NCBI RefSeq assembly: GCF_036588685.1
Contig: NC_086386.1
Span: 76,878,682-76,942,681 of the forward strand
Direction of reading: 5' to 3'
Length of the DNA: 64,000 nucleotides
From: Mytilus trossulus
Taxonomy: Eukaryota > Mollusca > Bivalvia > Mytilida > Mytilidae
Positions within the stretch are counted from its first letter, which is position 1. The number at the start of each line of letters is the position of its first letter. Positions 22,272 to 31,477 of the stretch are shown here, piece after piece. The notes under the pieces are model-generated. The model worked only from the letters and a program-made list of their open reading frames with translations. It searched no databases and had not been told where the DNA came from. The position numbers were made by a program, and so were the translations under genes.

Positions 22272-22787
22272 CTGTAGATTGAATTATCCAGTCGCCGTTA
22301 GAATTATAACTGTTTAAAACGCCAATACTCTTCACCTCAAACGGATTTGGATCTGTCCATTCACCAATAAGATCATCACCAATCACAGTTCCTCGTCCAT
22401 GTTTGACAACTCCTCCATCCCAACTCACCCAGAAATATCTGAATTCCCAATTTTTTAGACGATGACGATCGATTGCAGTATTCCATGACGTTATAAATGG
22501 TGTGGTTAATAGATTATCTTTGCGCCGCACCAGCTGTGTTTTGGTATTACTATGTGCACCAAAATTAACATCATAGAATGGCATTGTGCTATTCATAGTG
22601 TTTGAGCTTGATAAATATATATTTACATCTCTGCTTGCCTTGACTTGAAATGTGAAAGAAGTGATTTTTGAACCATCGATGCCATATTTATCTAAATGCA
22701 CTGCATGATCCAGTATATCAGGTGTTGAGCCTGATGTCATCTGTTGTCCATTATCAGTTGAAGAAAATTTGAATTCTACAACCAGAC
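22272..22787 (-). CDS. FA domain exon (farnesoic acid O-methyltransferase-like, Methyltransf_FA)
   Basis: The exon is 516 bp, phase 1 at both ends, bounded by TTGTAG and a GTAATT donor, and open throughout. Its product has the FA-domain signature: GLVVEFKFSS start, then SKITSFTFQVKASRDVNIYL, then NFGAHSNTKTQLVRR, RYFWVSWDGG, VVKHGRGTVIG, EWTDPNPFEVKSIGVL and GDWII near the end. The domain (often named for a crustacean enzyme, though catalysis is not established in most members) is a beta-sandwich found in many bivalve secreted or membrane proteins. Here it precedes a PAN-like region, suggesting an extracellular recognition protein. A signal peptide and further 5' exons should lie at higher coordinates; I could not identify them. 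Confidence 0.85.
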
Positions 22788-24566
22788 CTACAATTATTTA
22801 ATTAATAATGTTATTAAAGCAACTGCAAGAAAACAATGTTTTATTTAATTTTACCTTAGATCACCTAAGTACATCCTTAAGGTGGTATGGGAGTCTAAAA
22901 TAAAAATGATAAAATTTGTTCATACTTTGCCAAAACGTCTATTGATATATGTTCAAAAATTTAAAAAAAATGATAGGTCACTGCGCATTTTCTCAAGCTC
23001 CGGGTTGTAACAAAATGACATATTTTGTATGGATTATACAGGAAAAACACTATTTCGTGATTAAAAACTAAACTTAATAATAAAATTGTCAAATAGATTA
23101 GGAAAATACAGATTTTACAAAATACTTTGAGAATATCAAAAGAAAAGATATGGTTACCATGCGTTTTTGTGGCTAAAATACAAAAAAGTAAAATTATAGA
23201 AGTTTATCTTGACTCAATAGTTTTAATATCCCTTTGGTATATGCCTACTCAATTGTATCAATGCATTAATTATGGAAAACTAAATGTCTAAATAAAGAAC
23301 ATAAGTATGGTGGAGACCACTGTTTAAAGTATCCTGTGTGGACTGTCTCCTAGTAGCAACAACATAGAATATAAAAGTCGTTTTTCTTAAATGAGAGCTT
23401 AATAAAAGGATTTACAGAGGACCTTTTCTGTCATTTATATCATAACGGAATTTGTGTCACGTCTGTTTTTTAAAATAAAACCATCGTTTATTTTTCGAAT
23501 GTCACTGTTGAGTCTTTTGTAGACAAAAACGCGCGTCTGGTGTGAGCAATTTATTTTGTTATATATGACGATATTTTATTATAATTGTTGATGTAATGCA
23601 ATATGCCTTATATAAGAAAAAAATAGGAAAGTACATAACATATTTTTTTTTAACAAAATATGACATGGAAACTAGTTTCTTTAACTGTATACCGTGAAGA
23701 TACTGTTATCTGTTATTCGTCGGTATCGATTTTCGTGCATTTTCAAAATTTCTTTAGTTCGTTGGTTTTTGAATTCATGAATATAATTAGAGCTTTTAAG
23801 TTATGAATAGAAATTAAAAATTTCTTATGGAATTTAAATTTTGAACCCAATTACGAAAACTAGAAGAATTACTACCCAACGAACAAAAGTATTTTCACAG
23901 TTATATAAAATATTCATAGAAAATGTCCGGTAAATTTGTTTACCTCGTGATACTGTCACTCATTGTAAGATTACCCATTAAAATAATATTGATTAAAGTT
24001 TTCATTTCTCTTCTAATAAAACAATTACGACAATTGTTAAATTTTCATCGTATTAATTATTCAGTAAAATATGATTACAAGAGTGTTAGAATGTTGATTT
24101 TGTTAGATGCAATGTGTACATAAAATGCATAGATAAATAAATTTTAACGACACTGGTACCAGTTAAATAAATTAGTTCGAAAACTAGTGTTCAGCTAACA
24201 GTCTTTAACAATAGTTTCATGTATATATTATCTTTAGGATCTATCAAATGAAATATTCAGTACTAACGCAAATCGTATTTCCTACTCGGGTCTGTTCATT
24301 AAGTTAAACATTTCAAATAATTTTATCTGATATTGATTTGCAATTCGATATAATGAAAAATTTCTCATTTTCTCTCAAATGTTGTCTCTAAGGCATCACA
24401 TGTCCAACTAAAGATCCTTAAGGAATAATTAACATATGTAAACATCATATTTGTCCATATATTTTACTGAGCGTTAGCGAGATGTAAAATATGGTCAAAT
24501 GTAATGCTTACCAGAAAAAAAAATCAAAATTTTGAAAACAGTTCATTTAAAAATATAACCATATCA
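22788..24566. other. No gene recognised; intron or 5' flank of the FA/PAN gene
   Basis: About 23510-23560 holds a fragment of the mussel core repeat in reverse (GAGTCTTTTGTAGACAAAAACGCGCGTCTGG). The plus-strand frame 23923-24123 begins with a hydrophobic stretch (KFVYLVILSLIVRLPIKIIL) but has no other support. Confidence 0.4.
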
Positions 24567-24683
24567 ATGAATTTGTCGATTCTATTGGACAGACATAATA
24601 TGTTTGATGAATCGAAGCGTACGAAAATACCTAAAACTGTTTGGCTTTTCAAGTGGAGTATGTACATTTTAATTTCAAATTTA
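24567..24683 (+). CDS. Orphan two-exon gene, exon 1 (candidate membrane-anchored protein)
   Basis: From ATG 24567 (an in-frame Met also occurs at 24504) 39 codons run to a consensus donor GTAAGT at 24684. The peptide has a polar head (MNLSILLDRHNMFDESKRTK) then a hydrophobic stretch (TVWLFKWSMYILISNL) that could be a signal anchor. It joins in phase 0 to the 24845-25069 exon. I do not recognise the family; a type II membrane protein such as a glycosyltransferase stem is one possibility but no catalytic motif is visible. Confidence 0.35.
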
Positions 24684-24844
24684 GTAAGTTTAAAAAAAAA
24701 TAATAGCAAGGTAAATATATTTTGTTTGATAAACAATATGTTATAAAACCTTATGAAAGCTGCTAAATGTATAAGTAAACAGTAATGTTGTGAGCATGTG
24801 TCAAAACATATTGTTTGCTTATTAGAAGACATATTTGTTTACAG

Positions 24845-25069
24845 AGCGTAATAAGAACGCCATATTATAATTGTCATCTAAAAAAATGTCAAGTTATTAA
24901 TTGCGAAACTATTAAGCAGCAAATTCAAATATCACGTACTGAAATTCTGACAAGTGTTCCTGCAAACTGGATTAATGAACCTGATATTTCAGTCGAGGCA
25001 AATAGGACATTTCATAATATTATGAAACATCCTAATCTAACTCATTATTACAAAATTTCACAATATTAG
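24845..25069 (+). CDS. Orphan two-exon gene, exon 2 (terminal)
   Basis: The acceptor TTTGTTTACAG precedes an open 74-codon stretch ending TAG at 25067. The product starts SVIRTPYYNCHLKKCQVINC, continues through SVPANWINEPDISVEANRTF, and ends HPNLTHYYKISQY. Composition is protein-like, with three Cys and two N-glycosylation sequons (NRT, NLT). With exon 1 it makes a 113-residue product. It could be a complete small lineage-specific gene or the truncated start of a larger one. Confidence 0.4.
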   Translation, partial: SVIRTPYYNCHLKKCQVINCETIKQQIQISRTEILTSVPANWINEPDISVEANRTFHNIMKHPNLTHYYKISQY

Positions 25070-25833
25070 TTAATCGAATAACTTTGTAACTCTATTATGG
25101 GATTTCTTAATTCAAAAAATATTTCCTGCAATTACAAATACATGAAGTTATCTTTCTGAATAGATATTTGTTTGTTAAGATTGTAAACTTTATTTGAACG
25201 ATATTTCAAAGTCCATCGTGCCAAAATTACCTGATCGAAAGTTATAACTGGACCAAAAATATGAAAGAAACTTCCCTACTATTGTTGTTTTTCCCGGATG
25301 TCTTCTAGCTATTTTTGAAATCCATTATTCTACACACAGTATAAATTTCAAACGTGCTCATGTCTCATGTCTTAACTTCTGATATTAATCTCCATAAGAC
25401 GGATCATAGTGTATCAGTATATACATCTTATCTTTTCTCTCGTCAGATATATATTCTATGTGTCGCGTGCAACTGAGATTGCAACACATTTTTTTTTAAT
25501 TTTTCTTTGTTTTCCATATGTGTTGTAATTTTAAAATCTATTGTGCAACTTTTTACGCAATTTTACACATAACTTACAGAAAAGCTAGTTAACCCATCAT
25601 TACATGTTATTTCAGCATTTTATGTACAATTAGTCAGTGCCGAAATTAATCTATTTGTATTTATAATGTTTTATAATTAGTTGAATTTAATGCTCAAAAT
25701 ACATGATATGTGATAGAGAGTTGCCTTCTTTAGCAAGACATAAAGTGTTCCAAAATATAAATGCGCATTTTCCTTGGAAACAAAATAAAATTTTAACCAA
25801 TGTCAAACTTGTAAATGTTAATATGAATATTTT

Positions 25834-26097
25834 TCAAAATAAAAAATGGTCAAAGAATGTTTCATTGCCAACAATTTTTGGAACCAAAAGAATATTAAAG
25901 AGTTTATAAAATACAAAAGAAAGACACCAAATGCATGCAAGTTTATAAACAATCATTAGACATTTGGAAATGGAATTTCTTTTTACAATTTCTTTGTCAC
26001 TTAAGGTATTTTTCATTTTAGAATTTTCACCATGCATTAACTTATCATTCATGTTAGGTTTTAAATCATCTTGATTAACTTTAAATAATGTAGACAC
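25834..26097 (-). CDS. Hypothetical protein with signal-anchor-like segment
   Basis: An 87-codon minus-strand frame. The charged N-terminus (MSTLFKVNQDDLKPNMNDKL and on to about residue 45) is followed by a long hydrophobic segment (CLMIVYKLACIWCLSFVFYK) and a sequon (NET). The layout resembles a type II membrane anchor. There is no family match, and the frame may be chance in A+T-rich DNA. The overlapping plus-strand frame 25703-25909 is less convincing. Confidence 0.2.
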   Translation of the reverse strand: MSTLFKVNQDDLKPNMNDKLMHGENSKMKNTLSDKEIVKRNSISKCLMIVYKLACIWCLSFVFYKLFNILLVPKIVGNETFFDHFLF

Positions 26098-26986
26098 ATA
26101 TCTTTTAAGATTTTTTATTTAAAAAGACTGTTAAAAAACCCAACGAAAACCATATTTTTTTTATTTAGTAGAAACGAACGTACAATTATATCTCATGGCA
26201 TTTTCATAAAGATCAGGAAAATATTTTAGAAACTTTTTGAGCATCATGAAATTTAATCTAAAACAAATATGCATTACGACAAGAAGTAAAATCATAAATA
26301 TTTTACTTATCAGAAAATGTCTTCAAGAAAAAAAGCAGATACAAAATACTGTTTTTGTAATACATGTCTGTAATATTAAATGACATCTGAATTAAACGGC
26401 ACCACCAATGGTTTGTTAGATCCCGTAATTAGCTTGATAGCACAATTATGTTATGATATATGAACTGTATGATTGAAACATTGATCTGATAGGGAATAGG
26501 TTTATGTTAATCCTCTATACGTTTACAATATAAAGTTGGATAATAAAGTTGATCAAAATTATAAGTGTTTTTCAAAAGTTCAATTCTCTTACTCTCCTGA
26601 GAATACGCTTATAGTGCGTAGAAAGAAACGAACACAAGCTATATGAATTATTCATTGATAGTCAATTAATAAGTTCAATGATCTTCTGGTATTGTAATCT
26701 TTTATCAAACATGAATTTATCTAAAGAAATACCAATTGAACGCATTACCTAAAAATAACTAATACCGAATTTAAAGATGAATTCAAAATCAAATGTAAGA
26801 CGTTCACCTGTGTTTGTGTACACAATAAAATAACTCCTTTTCTAAACCAGTTATTCATAGTTAAAGGTAAGACTGTGTTGGAAATTGGTTTAATGGCAAA
26901 TCTTATTTCAAGAAGGTACCATATGTAAGTCATTTTGTTATTAGTTATATATAATGAACTCACATTTTATATATTGTCCAGAATTT
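26098..26986. other. No gene recognised
   Basis: A+T-rich. The minus-strand frame 26745-26963 is open, and another frame there reads SYFIVYTNTGERLTFDFEF, but without a second supporting feature I do not call an exon. Confidence 0.35.
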
Positions 26987-27043
26987 ATACTTTCCTCGAA
27001 GGTAACTATCAATAATAATTGATAGTTACCTTCGATGAAAGTA
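26987..27043. repeat. Near-perfect hairpin
   Basis: Arms of about 26 bases (TCGAAGGTAACTATCAAT and its complement, extended by ATACTTTC/GAAAGTAT) surround a 3-base loop, with one extra base in the left arm. It could be a foldback element or a precursor-like hairpin. It lies about 30 bp from the LINE insertion site. Confidence 0.75.
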
Positions 27044-27071
27044 TATGCTATGCTGTTTACTATAACTGTTC

Positions 27072-29249
27072 TTGACTAATTCTTTTTTTTTTTTTTTTTT
27101 TTTTTCATTAAAACTAAGTTTTATTAACATATTTACATTTGTTAATATATACATCAAATACCGGTACCTTATCCCGGCCTCGTTAACATTAGTATAATAC
27201 ATCTAAAATTATGGTTAATTATGTTAGTACACAAATTTTCTCAAATCCGGATATAATTCATGTCTTTGCCAGAATGATTTCTAAACTAGTATCTTTGTTT
27301 ACAAAGAAGGTAGATAACACGTGCAGTGCATATATATATGGAATATAAACTAATAAGTGCTTTTTATTCAAGGAAATGTTTCCAAAATATTTGTTTTGAA
27401 AGGATTATTGGTATGCCGTTATCTTTTTCTGTTGTGAATATTCGATTGATATGCAAATGCATTTTGCCAAATATGACTACAGTAAAATCGGATGCTATTT
27501 TATCAATTGAAGGTAATTGTCATTTATGTCAGATTATAGATTGTAACTTTATGTCTTGGATAACGTTAAACTTGTGGGGGGATATGAGTGGACAACAACA
27601 AAAAGAGACGAATAATACATAGTACAAGTAATAACCATGAAAACATAACAAATACATATAAAACAACAGCTGACTGTTGTGTGAAAATACAGTCAAATCT
27701 AAACTCACAATTTATAAACACTATAATTTGCATGCACATACATAACCAGGTAGTTATACATGTGCTGTGCTTGAAGAAAAATTACAGTATAATCTCAATA
27801 TTTCAAATCAAATATTTACATGTATATACATAAACATAAACAGGTAATTATACCTTTGCCTTGTCACAGTTGAAGAAAATTACAGTATAATCTCTGTATT
27901 TGGGTGAATGAGTCAGACATTCAGTTCATTAAATTGCTTTAATAGTCTGTCAATTTTATATCCTAAAAAGTTTCTTATTTCAATAAAAGTTCTGATCTCT
28001 TGTCTTAATATTTTGAGTGGTTGTATAACTTTTATTTTTTTGTCAGACATATAGTATACTTTATATATTGTGTAACTAATAATAGTTAAAAGTAAATTGA
28101 GTCCATAGTACTCTTTATCATGTATTTTATATCCAAAAGCTATGCTTTTTAGATTGATAACATGTCTTCTAATATTTAGTTTCTTAAGAATTTGTTGTAC
28201 TTTTTCCCAGAATAATTCAAAATATGAACATTTGAGGAAAAAGTGTTCATAATTCTCTATTTGTTTACAGTGTAAGCAGGTGTCTGTTTCTACTATATGC
28301 CATTGTTTTAATAGTTGATTACAGGGAAGTATATGATGAAGTAGTTTCCATCTAAACATTTTATATCTATTATCATCTAAAAATGTAAAGATAAATTTTA
28401 ATGTTTCATATGCTAGATTAGTATTTTCTAGTGTAAAGTATGATTTCCATTTTAAAAAGCCAAAAGGTGTTTGCATTTCCTTTGTTTCTAGTAAGAAGTT
28501 ATAAATATCATGGTTATTTAGGGTTGGAATAGGCTTTTTGTTTATGATGTTCAGATTTTCTTTTATATTTATATTGACTTGTGTATGTTTAGAAGGTGAA
28601 TTTTTGATGATATTGGTCCACTGTTTTGGAATAGCTTTCTTCAGTTTTGTGAGATCAGCTATCCAGTTTTCCTTATTTTTTAGTTTACTTAGTATGATAT
28701 CTGAGGATATATTTCCATCTTTATCTAATAAGTCATTTATAACCAGAATGTTGCTTTGTATCCAGTTTTTAAACAGTAAACATTTATTGTTGATGTTAAT
28801 ATATTTATTGCCCCATATTATTTGTTTCCTTATTTCCCAAAACAATGTAGGCTTTTGTATAGTTTTTTCTTTTACTTTTATCCAGGTCTTTATTAACTGC
28901 ATATAAAACTCTGGGATTTGTTTTATAATATTTTTTTCAATAATATTTATATTGGCTATATTCATCTTGAATATTAAAAAATTATCTCCTAACTTATTCA
29001 AAAAATATTTTGGAATTATCTTCCAATGTTGCTCATCATTTTCTTCAAACAATAATTGTTTTATCCATTTTAGTTGAATTGTTGAAATATAGGTATCTAT
29101 ACAAATCATTTTTAATCCCCCTTCCGTATAGTTTTGCGACAAATTATCTCTTTTAATCATATCTCTTTTCCCATTCCATACATAGTTATATATCATAGTT
29201 TTGATGTTTTGTATAAAATCTTTTGGTAATATCATGTTGACTAATTCTT
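27072..29249 (-). mobile_element. 5'-truncated L1-like LINE with poly-A tail and 13-bp target-site duplication
   Basis: The direct repeat TTGACTAATTCTT flanks the insertion at 27072-27084 and 29237-29249. At the left boundary the minus strand ends in about 21 A (a T run at about 27085-27105). The right boundary is the 5' truncation point, which falls within ORF2. The body consists of the 440-codon ORF2 remainder (27913-29235) and a 3' UTR of about 0.8 kb. An intact frame, clean duplication and a pure poly-A tail are hallmarks of a recent target-primed insertion. Confidence 0.92.
27913..29235 (-). CDS. L1/Tx1-like ORF2 C-terminal region (after the polymerase core)
   Basis: 440 residues on the minus strand, starting where the element is truncated. 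Residues 15-65 hold the typical post-RT block (IYNYVWNGKRDMIKRDNLSQ, then GGLKM, then TIQLKWIKQLL). Near residue 330 lies a zinc-knuckle-like motif CLHCKQIENYEHFFLKC (CX2C-X7-H-X4-C) followed by FWEKVQQIL. This is the L1-clade C-terminal domain that helps target-primed reverse transcription. The endonuclease and RT palm are absent because of 5' truncation, so the copy cannot move by itself. The Met at the start is fortuitous. The plus-strand frame 28538-28906 is a shadow. Confidence 0.92.
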   Translation of the reverse strand: MILPKDFIQNIKTMIYNYVWNGKRDMIKRDNLSQNYTEGGLKMICIDTYISTIQLKWIKQLLFEENDEQHWKIIPKYFLNKLGDNFLIFKMNIANINIIEKNIIKQIPEFYMQLIKTWIKVKEKTIQKPTLFWEIRKQIIWGNKYININNKCLLFKNWIQSNILVINDLLDKDGNISSDIILSKLKNKENWIADLTKLKKAIPKQWTNIIKNSPSKHTQVNINIKENLNIINKKPIPTLNNHDIYNFLLETKEMQTPFGFLKWKSYFTLENTNLAYETLKFIFTFLDDNRYKMFRWKLLHHILPCNQLLKQWHIVETDTCLHCKQIENYEHFFLKCSYFELFWEKVQQILKKLNIRRHVINLKSIAFGYKIHDKEYYGLNLLLTIISYTIYKVYYMSDKKIKVIQPLKILRQEIRTFIEIRNFLGYKIDRLLKQFNELNV

Positions 29250-29439
29250 CTCTTTATTTTTTGCATTATTTAAGGTGCTAACGCTAGGACTTAAAAGTGG
29301 TTTAAATGATACAGTTTAAAAACCTCTACTTAAAGTAAGACATTTCCCTACTTTATTTAACTTCTGTATTGTTGGAAAATTTACTGTCTCAATATTAGAA
29401 TATTGATTGTATATTTTGGTATGATATAAGACAATAACA

Positions 29440-29780
29440 ATCAAAACCAAGGAGTAAACTAAGACTCACAAAACAAATGACATTTACATCAACAGTTATA
29501 AATAATAATTAAGAAACAAACGAACTCCATTAAAAACTGGGAGTGATATTTAGGTGCCCCGGAAGAATAACCATTTCCTGCACCGTATACGGCACCCGTC
29601 GTGTTATTTCTTTGTTTAGTTCGGTAACGATGAAAGGTAATTATGACTGAGGAAGAATATCAGATATGATTTTTGACACACTTTTGTCATAATGACCAAT
29701 CCGCTCATGATTGCGACCGTAAAATTTCTTGAGTGATGACCTTAATTTGATAAATATAATAATTTAGGTATTATTTCTTT
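29440..29780 (-). mobile_element. Decayed retroelement 3' fragment (same family as 63235-64000)
   Basis: The order of blocks matches the family: a region with 'GTGCCCCGGAAGAATAACCATTTCCTGCACC' equivalents (compare GGTGCTCCGGAATGGTAAGC at 63410), then CACCCGTCGTGTTATTTC, then remnants of the coding end (GACCGTAAAATTTCTT). It is too decayed to translate. Confidence 0.45.
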
Positions 29781-31477
29781 AAAACTTCCCTCCCTAGAAT
29801 GCTGGCCTATACTTGTCCAGATTATTGTCAGGAGTAATTTTCGAAACTACTCCTTTGTAGTTTGATAAAATAATGAGATTAAAATTAGATATTTATCACA
29901 AAGCAATTATGAGCGAAGGGTTGTAGTAATATTTTTTTTCACTCAAAAAGATTAAAACAAACAACAACCAAGCAAACTGATATTTGTAACTAAATTGTGT
30001 AAAAACTGTTTCTGTTACTAGTATAGCCAACTTAATGATTTTTTGATATATAAGACAATTTTCACATTGATTTTTGAGATTTCATTTTAGAAACTGATTA
30101 CATTTATCACTTAAGATAACTGTCATGCTACGATGACATTTCTCATATAACATGCAGATCAATAAGAAAGAAAGGTTCAAACATTTGTCAAATATTCATG
30201 ATCTTATAGATCTGGCAATGCCTTTATACTTGGTTAACTCTCTATACATGTATTAAATAAAGTCAAAATTAAGGAATAAAAGAAAAATCCGTACAATATG
30301 ATGCATGATTATGTTTAACTGCTTGGAAAAGTGTCCAGATTTCTGTGAAGTAAAGCAATGATTGGAATCCAGCGAAACAGTGGATATTGTAACAATAGCT
30401 TAGCATACCTCTTATTGAAGTTTTATAAAATTCTATAAATATGGTACGATTTGATAACAAGAAATTTACTCTTAAAAGATATGAAGCTTAACTTTTGATA
30501 TGCAGACACAAAGTGTGAGTGTGATTTAACACGCATACTTTGTGCCTGCATATCAAATATAAACTAAATTTGATCTGAAACAGTAATTTTTATCTACACA
30601 GCTGTAAAAAAAAACCCGATAAAAAGTATGTCATTTTTGTTTTTCAGTCATTTTTTCAGATTTATACACTACATTTAGTTCAGAAAGTTTGCTTGCAGTC
30701 CATAAAGTTCTGTAAAAAGCAATCAATGACAACAGGTTATTAACAGAAATTACGCAGCGGACATTTTTGTCCATAATACTAACAATATTTTCTAGTTAAA
30801 CTGATTTAGATGAATGTTTATTATTACGAATAAAAAACGCATTGGTCAACAATTTTGAGTGAAATTAAATGGTCGAAATTGTTACGAAGTATTTACATCT
30901 TGCTCAAATTTTGCTCAAAAAGTTAATTAAAAGCAATGTTCTGTATTTCGGATTTCAAAATTGTTACGATTATTAACATCTTGCTTAAGTTTTGCTCAAC
31001 CAGTTAATGATTAGTAATGATCTTTATTTCAAATTATATATTTTAAAATTTTGAGATAATAGAAGACAATAGATGTAGTTATCAAGCTATCAGGAATACA
31101 ATTTTATACAAAGGACTCATCAGTGACGCTCATTTAAAAAAAACATTTCCTACATGCCTAGAAAGCAGAATGGAAAAATGAAACAGTTATATATATAATA
31201 TGTTGTATTGGAGTAACAATTACAACGCTTATACTCAGTACAATTATAGCACTTAACGCATTGTATACTAACATGTTCTTTGTAAAGTGTTTAATAAACG
31301 TCAATATATAGATATCTTTTAGGAAATAGTGAGAGAACATGAAAGCTTTGGAAGATTTCAATAACGGGGAGAAATATACTCAATATCCTGACGCTGCTGG
31401 AATGCTACATGGAAGTTAGGTTTTGTGTATTATTGTTTGCATATTTTCTTTTTCTTACTTTCTTTTTTTGCCATACT
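29781..31477. other. No gene recognised
   Basis: The minus-strand frame 30269-30460 starts with a weakly LINE-like segment (FYKTSIRGMLSYC) but nothing else supports it. Near 31085-31130 there is a scrap of the mussel core repeat (GGACTCATCAGTGACGCTCAT). The minus frame at 31158-31361 is hydrophobic and unsupported. Confidence 0.4.
30494..30557. repeat. Imperfect hairpin
   Basis: Arms TTTGATATGCAGACACAAAG and the complement of CTTTGTGCCTGCATATCAAA are separated by about 24 bases that continue partial pairing (GTGTG/CACGC). It resembles a miniature foldback element. Confidence 0.7.

Noticed and set aside
26745..26963. Possible FA-domain-like exon on the minus strand
   Set aside because: One frame reads SYFIVYTNTGERLTFDFEF, but I could not find compatible splice sites or a second matching motif.
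28538..28906. Plus-strand hydrophobic frame
   Set aside because: It is a shadow of the LINE ORF2 frame on the minus strand.
30269..30460. Possible LINE fragment (FYKTSIRGMLSYC)
   Set aside because: The match is short and isolated; no RT box or knuckle nearby.
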